Positions 23,139 through 32,153 are shown, numbered from the stretch's first letter. The stretch is DNA of 64,000 bases from Clostridia bacterium (GCA_017399145.1 JAFQEG010000004.1:1-64000), one strand, 5' to 3'. Notes: generated from the sequence alone by a model not told the origin. Made by a program: numbers and translations.

Positions 23139-24413
23139 TTATTCAAGAGTTAATCTTGTATACAGATTGATAAACTCTTTCACCTTATCAATCGGGATTG
23201 CTATTCCGTAGCTTCCGTTATCCTTGCCGGTGCCGGCGTAGTTTATGCCGACTAGCTGACAGTTTGAATTAAACAATGCACCACCGCTTGACCCGTGAGT
23301 TATATCTGCATCGTGCCATAGCACCTGGAAGTCAAGGCTAATTTCCCCTGTTGCCAGCTGGTATGTTACGCATTTACCATAGGTAACCGAGTTTCTAATC
23401 CCCTCAGGCGACCCTACTGCTACAACCAAATCGTCAATTACGGGGTTTATCTTTGCCATTTCTGTGGCACGTAATTTTTCGTCTATTATAGTAAATTCCA
23501 AAAGGGCTAAGTCGTAGTCCTCTCTTATAGCATCTACACCTAGTCTTTTCGACACCTCTGCATTGTATCTTCTGCCAAAGCTATCGGTTATTTTAAGACT
23601 TGTTAAGGTTAAGTCCTTAGTATATACAACGTGTGCGTTAGTAAGGACATATGCCTTGCTACCCTCAATTTTTACAATAACACCTGACCCTTGTGTGCTT
23701 GTTGTGGTATAGACGTTATTAATCCTACCTATTTGGTCCGTATAGATAGTTACAACCGAGGCAAGCCCCTCTTCCTTTATCTGCTTTTCAACCTTTTCTA
23801 GGTTCGGTGCGTATTTTGCATAATAGGTGGTGTCCCTATACGTTTTAAGAGTGTTGGGGGACACCTCTGTTTGCAAGGTCTTATCCTTGCACCAAACTTT
23901 AAAATATTCATTTCCCACATCGTCCATTTGAGGCAAGGTAGGACTTTGGCCGAATTTAATTTTTTGAGTATCAACTACCCTTGACCCATGCTTAAAGGTA
24001 ATTGTGTATACCTTATCCTCAAGGCTAGAAATTCGCTCCCTTGACAAGCCCTGTATCTTTAATTTAAAGCGAGATGCACTTGCAACAAGGTCACTTTCCG
24101 CAAGGAATTCTATTTGGAAGTCCTCGTTTGCAGAAATTTCAATTTTCTTTACAACGCTGTCAGTTTCGTAAATTTCGTCCTCGTTTTCGTCTACGAAAAT
24201 AAGACTAGCCTCGTATTTATATATAGGTAAGGGACAGCTACTAGTCACCGTTAAAATCGTTAAGTCCCCTGTTTCGCTTTTTTCAATAGAGGAAAATTCA
24301 AAATAGCCCGAGGTAACGACCTGGTCGCCAAAAAGCTGTAAAAGGCTACAACCACTAAGCAAGCATACAAGCAAGCAGACAATCGCTATTGATAATACTT
24401 TGACCTTTTTCAT
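23139..24413 (-). CDS. Lipoprotein trypsin-like serine protease with an InlB-type repeat
   Basis: The 424-residue product has a lipoprotein signal peptide (lipobox LSGC, Cys at 22). An N-terminal beta domain (about 30-135) is followed by one Listeria-Bacteroides (InlB/Flg_new) repeat, 'YTITFKHGSRVVDTQKIKFGQ...YYAKY' (about 137-205). A chymotrypsin-fold protease domain of the HtrA/DegP S1C type completes it. The catalytic triad is visible: His in LTNAHVVY, Asp in DYDLALLEF, Ser in THGSSGGALFN. No PDZ domain is present, unlike true DegP. It should act on the cell surface, perhaps in protein quality control. AAAGGAAAAAAGGCT precedes the ATG, 26 bases after the rsmG stop, so the two are probably one operon. 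Confidence 0.9.
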   Translation of the reverse strand: MKKVKVLSIAIVCLLVCLLSGCSLLQLFGDQVVTSGYFEFSSIEKSETGDLTILTVTSSCPLPIYKYEASLIFVDENEDEIYETDSVVKKIEISANEDFQIEFLAESDLVASASRFKLKIQGLSRERISSLEDKVYTITFKHGSRVVDTQKIKFGQSPTLPQMDDVGNEYFKVWCKDKTLQTEVSPNTLKTYRDTTYYAKYAPNLEKVEKQIKEEGLASVVTIYTDQIGRINNVYTTTSTQGSGVIVKIEGSKAYVLTNAHVVYTKDLTLTSLKITDSFGRRYNAEVSKRLGVDAIREDYDLALLEFTIIDEKLRATEMAKINPVIDDLVVAVGSPEGIRNSVTYGKCVTYQLATGEISLDFQVLWHDADITHGSSGGALFNSNCQLVGINYAGTGKDNGSYGIAIPIDKVKEFINLYTRLTLE

Positions 24414-24439
24414 AGCCTTTTTTCCTTTCTTTTCAATCT

Positions 24440-25165
24440 TTATAAGGGTTTTTTCGAAATCTGCGAGTTATTTCTTGGGTAAGCTTTTGGTGTTTGGCTT
24501 ACCTTTCTTATTACTACAATGGCACGGTCTAGCTTTTCGCTTCCGTTTGTCAAGGTGTAATTATACACCCTTTCCACCTTGCCACCTAAAAGGGAAATTG
24601 CGTTTTCTGCTTCCTTTAATTCCTCGGTGGTGGTTTGCGCCTTCATTGAAATAAAGGCACCCCCTATCTTAACTAAGGGTAAGCAAAGCTCGCAAATTAA
24701 ATTAAGCTTGCCAACGGCACGTGCCGTTACAATATCAAATTTTTCTCTGTATTCTTGGTCCTTGCCTAGGTCCTCGGCACGACGATTAGAGGTGTCAACC
24801 CTCAAGCCGAAAAGCTTGCCCGTTTCATTAACATAGCTTACCTTTTTAGTAACGCTATCTACCCCTAAAACAGACACGTCGTCCCTTAAAATTGAAATTA
24901 CAAGGGACGGAAAGCCACCCCCACAGCCAATATCACAGACTTTTGCCCCCTCCTTTATAAAGGGCACGCAAGCCGAGGAATCAACTAAATGCTTTAGTAT
25001 AATTCCCTCGTCGTCAACAATGGCAGTTAGGTTAAGGGTCTTGTTTGTTTCAACAAGTCTGTCCCTTAGCTTTTCTAGGACAATTGCCTTTTCCTCGGTT
25101 ATTAAATTTTTGGTTGCCTCATTCATTTGGGCAACTTCTATTAATTTCTTTTGAAAATCCGTCAT
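24440..25165 (-). CDS. rsmG: 16S rRNA (guanine-527-N7)-methyltransferase
   Basis: RsmG (GidB) methylates N7 of G527 in 16S rRNA using S-adenosylmethionine; its loss gives low-level streptomycin resistance in other bacteria. The 241-residue protein has the family's SAM-binding Rossmann motif VCDIGCGGGFPSLV, the LGVDSVTKKV segment, DIVTARAVGKL, and the C-terminal YPR.NSQISKKPL ending typical of RsmG. The start at 25165 gives the usual MTDFQKK N-terminus with CGAGGGAAA directly upstream; the frame to 25249 lies in repeat C. It is first of two genes with the surface protease. Repeat copy C ends about 6 bases before the start codon, so the element forms the whole 5' leader. Confidence 0.95.
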   Translation of the reverse strand: MTDFQKKLIEVAQMNEATKNLITEEKAIVLEKLRDRLVETNKTLNLTAIVDDEGIILKHLVDSSACVPFIKEGAKVCDIGCGGGFPSLVISILRDDVSVLGVDSVTKKVSYVNETGKLFGLRVDTSNRRAEDLGKDQEYREKFDIVTARAVGKLNLICELCLPLVKIGGAFISMKAQTTTEELKEAENAISLLGGKVERVYNYTLTNGSEKLDRAIVVIRKVSQTPKAYPRNNSQISKKPL

Positions 25166-25167
25166 TT

Positions 25168-25525
25168 TCCCTCGTGTGCATATAGTGGGTAGAACAAAAG
25201 CGGGGAAATAGCCCTGCCTTTTTCTAGCACTTGTGCTCTTCAATTTCATTATTTTTTCGCTAAAGTATTTCTTTTTTAAGGTTGAAAGTGTTTCACACTT
25301 TCTTCATTTTTTCGCTTTTTTAGTCACGCTTGCTACTCTGCCGTACACTAGTAAGGCGACGACTACGCAATCGTGCCTTCTACCTCACTATCTGCTTGGT
25401 GCTCTCCAATATAGTTTGTGCGTATATATTGTTTTATAGTGGGTAGAACAAAAAGCGGTAACTTACCACACTTGTTTCTAACACTTGTGCCTTCAATTTC
25501 ATTATTTTTTTCGCTAAAGTATTTG
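25168..25525 (-). repeat. Structured interspersed repeat, copy C plus partial copy C' (upstream of rsmG)
   Basis: The full unit (25172-25425) lacks the CCCCC/GGGG segment seen in A, B and D but keeps the GAAAGTGT/ACACTTTC hairpin and the complementary ends. A second short module (25436-25525) follows. The two short modules share a CATTATTTTTTCGCTAAAG tail not found in the other copies. Their variable hairpins differ: GGG-GAAATA-GCCC against GGTAA-C-TTACC. No gene is seen in the 400-bp gap. Confidence 0.83.
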
Positions 25526-25555
25526 ATTCATAACAATGCGTATCATTTCATAGCT

Positions 25556-25582
25556 GTAAAAGCCATTAGCCAATGGCTTTTA
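25556..25582 (-). terminator. Terminator of walJ, overlapping its stop codon
   Basis: AAAAGCCATT-AGCC-AATGGCTTTT is a 10-bp stem. On the minus strand it encodes the final Lys-Ala-Ile-Gly-stop and ends in TTTTAC. Confidence 0.75.
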
Positions 25583-26339
25583 CTATCGTTTCCGGTCCTG
25601 CTACCCTTAAAATTATATTGTACCCTGCCTGGTCTAGTGCGTTTTTTGAGGTAGTGTATGCTAAATCCGGGGTGTTGTTCTCACGGCTTAGGTGAGCAAG
25701 GGTTATTTGGTCAATGCCACACTCAGCTAAGTAAACGCAAAGCTTTGCGCAAATTTCATTTGACAAATGTCCGTGATTTGAAAGGATTCTATCCTTTAAA
25801 AACTTAGGGTATGGTCCCTTTTTTACCATTTCAATATCGTGGTTAGACTCAATTATAACCTTGTTGCATTTTGATAATTCCTCTGCAATTTTAGTAGTTA
25901 CGTAGCCCATATCCGTTGCGATTCCAAGAGTAAACTCTCCGTTTGAGATGATATAGCCTACGTTTTGGGCACTATCGTGAGGGATTGGAAAGGATTTTAT
26001 AGTCAAATCCCCACACTCCACCTGATAAATTACGTCGTGGACCTGTGCGCACTCACAAAGTGGTGTGTCTGCCTTTACCAAATCTGCATAAGAGGGATAA
26101 GTAATATGAACAGGGATTTTATAGGTCTTTGAAATAACGTCAAGTCCCTTTGTGTGGTCGCCGTGCTCATGAGTTAGAAATATAGCCGATACAGAATCAA
26201 GGTCTGCGCCTAAAGAAGAAAGGGCGGTTTGAATCGCCCTTTGGCTTCTGCCTGCATCAATTAAAATACAGGTGCTTCCATTTCTTACAAAAATGCAATT
26301 ACCACTTGAGCCTGAATAAAGTGTGTAAGCCTCAAGCAT
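25566..26339 (-). CDS. walJ: MBL-fold metallo-hydrolase, WalJ/YycJ type
   Basis: The 257-residue protein is a metallo-beta-lactamase-fold hydrolase. The metal-binding signature is THEHGDHTKG, with further ligands in PIPHDSAQ, ATDMGY and ESNHD. The N-terminal 'YTLYSGSSGNCIFVRNG' and the 'LSNHGHLSNE' segment are typical of YycJ/WalJ, an exonuclease-like protein linked to cell-wall regulation and genome maintenance in Firmicutes. walJ is classically beside walRK, but no such genes are here. Its ATG overlaps the galK stop (TAATG), so the two are translationally coupled in a ymdB-galK-walJ operon. Confidence 0.85.
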   Translation of the reverse strand: MLEAYTLYSGSSGNCIFVRNGSTCILIDAGRSQRAIQTALSSLGADLDSVSAIFLTHEHGDHTKGLDVISKTYKIPVHITYPSYADLVKADTPLCECAQVHDVIYQVECGDLTIKSFPIPHDSAQNVGYIISNGEFTLGIATDMGYVTTKIAEELSKCNKVIIESNHDIEMVKKGPYPKFLKDRILSNHGHLSNEICAKLCVYLAECGIDQITLAHLSRENNTPDLAYTTSKNALDQAGYNIILRVAGPETIVKAIG

Positions 26340-27619
26340 TAGATTACCTTAATTGCACCCTGTGGACGTATTCTTAAAACGTGACAAGCGCCCTTTCCAA
26401 AGGCAGAGTCAATAATTTCTCTATACTGACTAACTAGGCTAAATGGCACAAAGGCTTGAATTGTACCTGCAAAGCCACCACCGTGTACACGGAATGCACT
26501 ATCCGTGCCCTCTAGGTAGGAATCAGTTAACGCAAGGGCTAAGGAAAGGCCCTGCTCCTCGACGTTTTTAGTTGTAAATACGTTTTGTAGGTACATAAAG
26601 CTTGAACGACCTGATTTCTTAACGTAGTCAAAGAATAGGCTAATATCGTCATTTCTTAGTGCCTCTCTTTGCGCCTCAACTCTTTCGTTTTCATTAAAGA
26701 AGTGAATTGCACGAAGAATTGCACGGTCACCAACAACCTGTCTTAATTGCTCACAGGCAGAAAGGACAGTTGACTTATCAAGCAAACGAAGATATTCCTT
26801 GCCGAAGTAGCCGGCAACAGCTTTCATTTCCTTAGGCACAGATGCGTAGTCGTCGTTTAGGTCTGCGTGGTTTCCACCTGTGTTTACGATACAAAGTGCG
26901 TAGCCCTTGGCGCTTAGGTCGAATGGAATTTTTTCAATAATTGGCTTTGAGGTATCCTCAAAATCTATGTAAACGAAGCCACCAACGGCACAAGCCATTT
27001 GGTCCATAAGTCCACAGGGCTTGCCGAAGAATACGTTTTCTGCAAATTGAGCCATTTTAGCAATTTCAGTATTCTCAACCTTGCCCTCGTTATAGAAGTA
27101 GTTAAGAATATTACCAACCATTACCTCAAAGGCAGCAGAGGATGAAAGTCCTGAGCCCTTAAACACGTTTGAGGTTGTGTAAGCTGTATAGCCACCTACA
27201 CAAAGGTCACGGTCACAAAACGCCTTAGCCATACCTGCAATTAGAGCATTTGACTTGAAAAAGTCCTTTTCCACGGGGGAAGTGTATGATTTTGTATCTA
27301 CCACGTCCTCAGGGAAGCCCTTTGATTTAATTGTAATAACTCCATTGTCGGTCTTAGTTGCAACTGCAATTATATCAAGATTGATTGACCCTGCCATTAC
27401 CTTACCGTGGTTGTGGTCGGTATGGTTACCGGACAACTCACTTCTGCCGGGCACAGAGAAAATAGATGCTTCAACGTCGCCATAAAGAGAAATAAATTCC
27501 TCGATAGCCTCGCTATATCTTTCAATTTGCTCGGTTACGTTTTCCTCACCGTATATTTTTGCAAGGGTATCGTTAAGTCCACCCTCTTTTACGTAGCTTA
27601 AAAGCTTAGTTGATTTCAT
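26339..27619 (-). CDS. galK: Galactokinase
   Basis: The enzyme phosphorylates galactose to galactose-1-phosphate with ATP, the first Leloir step. The 426-residue protein is a GHMP kinase with the galactokinase signature GRSELSGNHTDHNHGKV (about 57-73), the ATP loop KGSGLSSSAAFEV, and motif 3 RVHGGGFAGTIQ. The His-rich signature confirms galactokinase rather than mevalonate or homoserine kinase. The ATG is at 27619 with GGAGAATAAAA upstream, directly after ymdB. No galT or galE gene is adjacent. The surface-glycan locus at 35-46 kb includes Glf, which uses UDP-galactose, so a metabolic link is possible but inferred. Confidence 0.95.
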   Translation of the reverse strand: MKSTKLLSYVKEGGLNDTLAKIYGEENVTEQIERYSEAIEEFISLYGDVEASIFSVPGRSELSGNHTDHNHGKVMAGSINLDIIAVATKTDNGVITIKSKGFPEDVVDTKSYTSPVEKDFFKSNALIAGMAKAFCDRDLCVGGYTAYTTSNVFKGSGLSSSAAFEVMVGNILNYFYNEGKVENTEIAKMAQFAENVFFGKPCGLMDQMACAVGGFVYIDFEDTSKPIIEKIPFDLSAKGYALCIVNTGGNHADLNDDYASVPKEMKAVAGYFGKEYLRLLDKSTVLSACEQLRQVVGDRAILRAIHFFNENERVEAQREALRNDDISLFFDYVKKSGRSSFMYLQNVFTTKNVEEQGLSLALALTDSYLEGTDSAFRVHGGGFAGTIQAFVPFSLVSQYREIIDSAFGKGACHVLRIRPQGAIKVI

Positions 27620-27621
27620 TT

Positions 27622-28407
27622 TTATTCTCCTATTCTAAAGTTTTTCACAGAAACACAAGATCCTGTGTCGGTATTTATCTCGAAAAGCACCATATCGCAA
27701 ATAATCTTGCCCTGGGCAAAATCGAATTTTGAAGGTAGCTTATATCTAATCTTGGAAATAATAGCTTCCTTTTTTACACCTAGAATGCTTTCCTCTGCCC
27801 CACACATACCTAGGTCGGAAATAAAGCCACATTTTCCACCTAAAATTTGTGGATCGTTAGTTTGCACATGAGTGTGAGTGCCAAAGCAAACAGATAACTC
27901 CTCGGCAAAGCTATAAGCAATAGTTTTCTTTTCCCCCGTTGCCTCTGCGTGCACGTCTAAAACTGCAAAATCGTATTTGCCCTTATTCCTTTCAAGGCAT
28001 TTTTCAATAGCCTCAAAGGGACAGGAAACGCAATCCATATAAACCTGACCCATAACGTTCATAACTAAAACGTTATAGCCGTTGATTTTAATAATACAGT
28101 CCCCGTGACCTGGATTTTGGCTTGGGAAGTTTAAGGGGCGAAGCACGTAGTCCTCGTCGTCTAAAAACTTGTGGGCAGAGCTTTTTCTAAAAACGTGATT
28201 GCCCGTTGTAATAACGTCAACGCCACAGTCGAAAAGTGCCTCACCACTAATTCTGTCAATGCCGTTTGGCTCGGCACAGTTTTCACCATTTGCAATAACT
28301 AAATCAGCACCATACTTTTCCCTTGTCCTCCACAAAATCTTGGAAAGATACTCAAGGGCGCAGGGTCCTGCTATATCACCTATGGCTAAAATTTTAAATG
28401 TTTTCAA
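27622..28407 (-). CDS. ymdB: YmdB-type metallophosphoesterase
   Basis: The 261-residue protein belongs to the TIGR00282 calcineurin-like phosphoesterases. B. subtilis YmdB hydrolyses 2',3'-cyclic nucleotides and controls biofilm and motility choices. Metal ligands lie in IGDIAG, NGENCAEPNG, TGNHVF, DVHAEATGEK and FGTHTHVQTND. Family members usually have GNHIWD; here the motif reads GNHVFR, a small departure. Length is normal. It is first in the ymdB-galK-walJ operon. No clear promoter was found in the 200-bp gap upstream, most of which is repeat. Confidence 0.92.
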   Translation of the reverse strand: MKTFKILAIGDIAGPCALEYLSKILWRTREKYGADLVIANGENCAEPNGIDRISGEALFDCGVDVITTGNHVFRKSSAHKFLDDEDYVLRPLNFPSQNPGHGDCIIKINGYNVLVMNVMGQVYMDCVSCPFEAIEKCLERNKGKYDFAVLDVHAEATGEKKTIAYSFAEELSVCFGTHTHVQTNDPQILGGKCGFISDLGMCGAEESILGVKKEAIISKIRYKLPSKFDFAQGKIICDMVLFEINTDTGSCVSVKNFRIGE

Positions 28408-28492
28408 TTTTTCTTCTCTTTTCTACGTCGATTACCGACTTATATATTCAGCCACACCCTAACAAGGGGGGAGCCTATCATAACATTTAACG

Positions 28493-28612
28493 CCTCTTAC
28501 AAGGCTACACCTCTACGACTCACTTCGTTCCCATGCATAAGTTCCACTAACGAAAACAAGTTTTCGAGTGTCACTTAATCCACCGCCCAAGCGTGCCTTG
28601 TGTAGAAGGCTT
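28493..28612. repeat. Palindromic-element variant, left member of an inverted pair
   Basis: 28505-28610 is nearly the reverse complement of 32051-32152, including a CGAAAAC-TT-GTTTTCG hairpin. The ends (GAGGTGTAG and GCCTTC) tie it to the family at 778, 3320 and 61703. Confidence 0.82.
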
Positions 28613-30052
28613 TTATCTCTTCTTCAAAAGCTCCTGCTTTTCGTCCCATAGTCTTTGGGATAGGTCCACGTAGTAGTTGTGTGGATTTTCAAATCTTAGC
28701 ACCTCGTCCCACATGGTTGCAAGCTCCCTTTGACAGTTATCACGAATTTCCTTAACTGATGGGGACTTGTAAACGCACTCGCCCTTTTGGAAAATAGGCA
28801 CTAGCATTTGGCGCAAGGTATAGTCAACCATAGTTTTCTTTTTCCATACGTGTTGAGGGTCGAAAAGCTCGTAGGGCTCATTTTCGTTTATAACCTCGTC
28901 ATAAATTGTGATAAGGTCAGCCTCTGCCTTGCCCGTTTCCTTAGAGTAAAATCTATAAAGCTTTTTGAAATCAGGATTTGTAATCTTTACAATATTCTCG
29001 CTAATCTTAATTCTTGGCTCAATTACGCCATTGTCCTCAACTGCACATAGCTTGTAAACACAGCCGAACACAGGCTCGGATTTTGAGGTGATCATTCTTT
29101 CGCCAACGCCGAATGCATCAACGCAAGCCCCTTGAGTAATAATATCACGAATAATGTACTCGTCAAGTGAGTTAGAAACGGTAATTCTACAATCGGGCAA
29201 GCCTGCACTATCAAGCATTTTTCTAACCTTCTTAGTTAGGTAGGTAATATCGCCTGAGTCTAGACGAATAGCACAGTGCTTTCTTTCCTCCTCACTCAAA
29301 ACCTCCTTAAACGCCTTAATTGCGTTAGGCACACCGGATTTTAAAACGTTATAGGTATCAACCAAAAGAGTTGGATTCTTTGGATAAAGCTGACAGTAGG
29401 TCTTAAAGGCCTCGTACTCGTCACCAAACATTTGTACCCAGGAGTGCGCCATAGTACCACCGGCAGGCACGCCAAACATAATGTCGGAAAGAGTGCAAGC
29501 GGTAGAATTACAGCCACCGATATAGGCAGCACGTGCGCCATAAATTGCAGCATCCGGTCCGTGAGCACGACGGGAGCCAAATTCAGAAACGGCTCTACCC
29601 TGTGAGGCACGAACAATTCTTGACGCCTTAGTTGCAACTAGGCATTGATGGTTGAATATTAGCAAAATAAAGGTTTCTATAAATTGAGCCTCCATTGCGT
29701 TTGCACGGACAGTCATAATAGGCTCACCTGGGAAGATAACCGTGCCCTCTGGCACAGCCCAAATATCACCTGTAAATTTAAAGGTCTTAAGGTATTCCAA
29801 AAATTCCTCGTCAAAGATATTCTTTGTACGAAGATATTCAATATCCTCGTTTTTGAACTGGATTGACTTAATATATTCAATAATTTGCTCAAGTCCTGCG
29901 CAAATTGCGTAGCCACCACCGTCGGGCACCTTACGGAAGAATACGTCGAAGTAGGCAATCTTGTCCTTCATTGAGGAATTAAAGTAGCCTCTTGCCATAG
30001 TCAACTCGTAAAAATCGCATAAAAGTGTTAAATCTCTTTCATCAATATTCAT
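28613..30052 (-). CDS. pncB: Nicotinate phosphoribosyltransferase
   Basis: The enzyme makes nicotinate mononucleotide from nicotinate and PRPP, with ATP hydrolysis, in NAD salvage. The 479-residue sequence carries the family landmarks: N-terminal LTLLCDFYELTMARGYF, the PRPP and substrate segment SEFGSRRAHGPDAA, GGTMAHSWVQ, and IRLDSGDI..L, then GVGERMITSKSEPVFGCVYKL. The catalytic His follows the SRRAHG motif. Length matches the long clostridial type. AAGGAGACAAATT precedes the ATG. It is divergent from nadE, with overlapping promoters, so salvage and final amidation of NAD are linked. Confidence 0.95.
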   Translation of the reverse strand: MNIDERDLTLLCDFYELTMARGYFNSSMKDKIAYFDVFFRKVPDGGGYAICAGLEQIIEYIKSIQFKNEDIEYLRTKNIFDEEFLEYLKTFKFTGDIWAVPEGTVIFPGEPIMTVRANAMEAQFIETFILLIFNHQCLVATKASRIVRASQGRAVSEFGSRRAHGPDAAIYGARAAYIGGCNSTACTLSDIMFGVPAGGTMAHSWVQMFGDEYEAFKTYCQLYPKNPTLLVDTYNVLKSGVPNAIKAFKEVLSEEERKHCAIRLDSGDITYLTKKVRKMLDSAGLPDCRITVSNSLDEYIIRDIITQGACVDAFGVGERMITSKSEPVFGCVYKLCAVEDNGVIEPRIKISENIVKITNPDFKKLYRFYSKETGKAEADLITIYDEVINENEPYELFDPQHVWKKKTMVDYTLRQMLVPIFQKGECVYKSPSVKEIRDNCQRELATMWDEVLRFENPHNYYVDLSQRLWDEKQELLKKR

Positions 30053-30080
30053 AATTTGTCTCCTTTTATGAAAAATAATA

Positions 30081-30109
30081 TTGAATTTTTACTTTTATGA
30101 TTATATAAT
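30081..30109 (+). promoter_or_regulatory. nadE promoter
   Basis: TTGAAT (30081-30086) and TATAAT (30104-30109) are 17 bp apart. The -10 coincides with that of the opposing pncB promoter. Confidence 0.75.
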
Positions 30110-30133
30110 AAAATAAAAGGCACAAAATTTCAA
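30105..30133 (-). promoter_or_regulatory. pncB promoter, face to face with nadE promoter
   Basis: On the minus strand, TTGAAA (30133-30128) and TATTAT (30110-30105) are 17 bp apart. Each promoter's predicted start lies in the other's spacer. A CACAAAATTTCAAGTG near-palindrome covers the -35 side and could be an operator. Confidence 0.68.
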
Positions 30134-30163
30134 GTGTTTTTTATAAATAAGGAGTAAATTACT

Positions 30164-32047
30164 ATGAAAGATGGATTTATTAAGGTAAAAGCAGTATCCC
30201 CCGATATAATTTTAGGTAGCCCCTTACAAAATGCAGACCTTGTAATAAAGGAAATTATCAAGGCAGAGGACGAGGGCATATCTATCCTTGCCTTTCCAGA
30301 GTTATGCCTTTGCGGTTGTAGCTTAGGGGATTTAATTTCAAGCGAAATGATACTAAGCGCTAGCGAGAGTGGACTTGAAAAAATATTAAGGGAAACAGAA
30401 AATACAAGGGTAATTGCCTTTGTAGGCTTACCTCTTAGCTATTTAGGACAGGTATATAGCGCAGTTGCAGTAATTCAAGGCGGTAGCCTTGTTGCGCTTG
30501 TAAGAAAGCCTACCTCACAATCAGGCTACACCCTAAAGGACGAATGCCGTATGCCTACAAAATCCTTTGCAGGTCGTGACCTAATTGTGCCAGAAGCACT
30601 TTGCTTAATCGAATGTGAAAATATTCCTAATCTTGTAATAGGCTGTGAAATCGGTATAGCTTCTACTCTTGGTTCAACCCTTGTAGGTGGTGGTGCTACA
30701 ATAATTGTAAACCCTTGTGCTTGCTATGAAACAGTAACAAGCGAAAGGGACCTTTTGGAATATGCCAAGGTTAAAAGTAAGCGACTTAACTGTGGCTATG
30801 TAATTTGCAATCCATCAACTAAGGAATCCACCTCAAGATACATTTATAGCGGACACAATATCATTTGTGAAAATGGAAGTGTCCTTGCAGAAAAGCGACC
30901 CTTTGACAGAAAAAACCCCGACTGCGTGTCTGAAATTGACGTAAATTATCTTACAACTAAGAGAAATAAGCAAGAGAAAAATAGCTTTACCGCCTTGCCA
31001 ACCGTACACCTTTTCCTAGAGGAAATTGAAACAACACTTACAAGAAAAATAAACCCATATCCATTTGTGGAAAGCAATTCAGTTTATCTTTTAAAGAAGT
31101 GTCTAAGAATCTTCGAAATGGAAAAAATCGCCCTTGCAAGACGACTTGAAGCCTCTTATAGTAAATCAATGGTAATTGGAATTTCAGGTGGACTTGACTC
31201 TACTCTTGCCCTTTTAACCTGCGTTGAATGTGCAGATTATTTAGGCTGGGAAAGAGAAAAAATTATTGCAGTTACAATGCCTTGCTTTGGCACTACCGAA
31301 AGGACAAAAAACAACGCAATTTCCCTTTGCACTGCCTTAGGAGTTACTCTAAAAGAGGTTAATATTTCAAAAGCTGTAACTCAACACCTTGAGGATATTG
31401 GACACTCCCTCGACCAAAGGGACGTAACCTATGAAAACGCACAGGCACGTGAAAGGACTCAGGTTTTAATGGACCTTGCCAATAAAACAAACGGTCTTGT
31501 AATCGGCACAGGCAATATGAGCGAGGGTGCTCTCGGCTGGTCAACCTACAATGGCGACCAAATGTCAATGTATAACGTAAATGCCTCAATTCCAAAAACT
31601 CTTGTTAAAAAGCTTGTTGACACATACGCAAGGACAATTGCCTATGGAAACGACTCAATTACAAGCGTGCTAAGGGACGTTTTAGATACTCCAATTTCTC
31701 CCGAATTGCTACCTCACAATAATGGCGAAATCGCCCAAAAAACCGAGGACCTAGTTGGACCTTACGATTTGCACGATTTCTTCCTTTATAATATGATTGG
31801 CAGAGGCTTTAAGCCCTCAAAGACCTATCGCCTAGCAAAAATAGCCTTTGACGGCGAATACGACGGGGACACAATTTATAAATGGCTTGAAAAGTTTATT
31901 AAGAGATTCTTCTCACAACAATTCAAGCGCACCGCCACCCCCGACGGAATCACCCTAGGCTCCGTTTCCCTCGGCAAGTACGACTTCCAAATGCCAAGCG
32001 ACGCCTGTGCCCAAGCCTACCTAGACGATTTAAAGACAGTAAAATAA
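30164..32047 (+). CDS. nadE: Glutamine-dependent NAD+ synthetase
   Basis: The enzyme amidates nicotinate adenine dinucleotide to NAD+, taking ammonia from glutamine. The N-terminal nitrilase-like glutaminase domain (about 1-270) has its Glu in FPELCLCG, Lys in RKPTSQSGYTLKDE and nucleophile Cys in VIGCEIG. The C-terminal synthetase domain (about 310-627) has the ATP-pyrophosphatase loop GISGGLDSTLALL, then GTGNMSEGALGWSTYNGDQMSMYN. The 627-residue length suits the two-domain form. AAGGAGTAAATTACT precedes the ATG. It pairs with divergent pncB, giving the last steps of the Preiss-Handler route from nicotinate; nadD is not in the window. Confidence 0.96.
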   Translation: MKDGFIKVKAVSPDIILGSPLQNADLVIKEIIKAEDEGISILAFPELCLCGCSLGDLISSEMILSASESGLEKILRETENTRVIAFVGLPLSYLGQVYSAVAVIQGGSLVALVRKPTSQSGYTLKDECRMPTKSFAGRDLIVPEALCLIECENIPNLVIGCEIGIASTLGSTLVGGGATIIVNPCACYETVTSERDLLEYAKVKSKRLNCGYVICNPSTKESTSRYIYSGHNIICENGSVLAEKRPFDRKNPDCVSEIDVNYLTTKRNKQEKNSFTALPTVHLFLEEIETTLTRKINPYPFVESNSVYLLKKCLRIFEMEKIALARRLEASYSKSMVIGISGGLDSTLALLTCVECADYLGWEREKIIAVTMPCFGTTERTKNNAISLCTALGVTLKEVNISKAVTQHLEDIGHSLDQRDVTYENAQARERTQVLMDLANKTNGLVIGTGNMSEGALGWSTYNGDQMSMYNVNASIPKTLVKKLVDTYARTIAYGNDSITSVLRDVLDTPISPELLPHNNGEIAQKTEDLVGPYDLHDFFLYNMIGRGFKPSKTYRLAKIAFDGEYDGDTIYKWLEKFIKRFFSQQFKRTATPDGITLGSVSLGKYDFQMPSDACAQAYLDDLKTVK

Positions 32048-32153
32048 AAAGCCTTCTTCACACAACTCGGTGGTGGATTAAGTGACACTCGAAAACTTGT
32101 TTTCGTTAGTGGAACTTATGCACGGGAACGAAGTGAGTCGCAGAGGTGTAGAA
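32048..32153. repeat. Palindromic-element variant, right member of an inverted pair
   Basis: GCCTTC (32051) to GGTGTAG (32152) mirrors 28610-28505 with a few differences. It starts within a few bases of the nadE stop. Confidence 0.82.
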
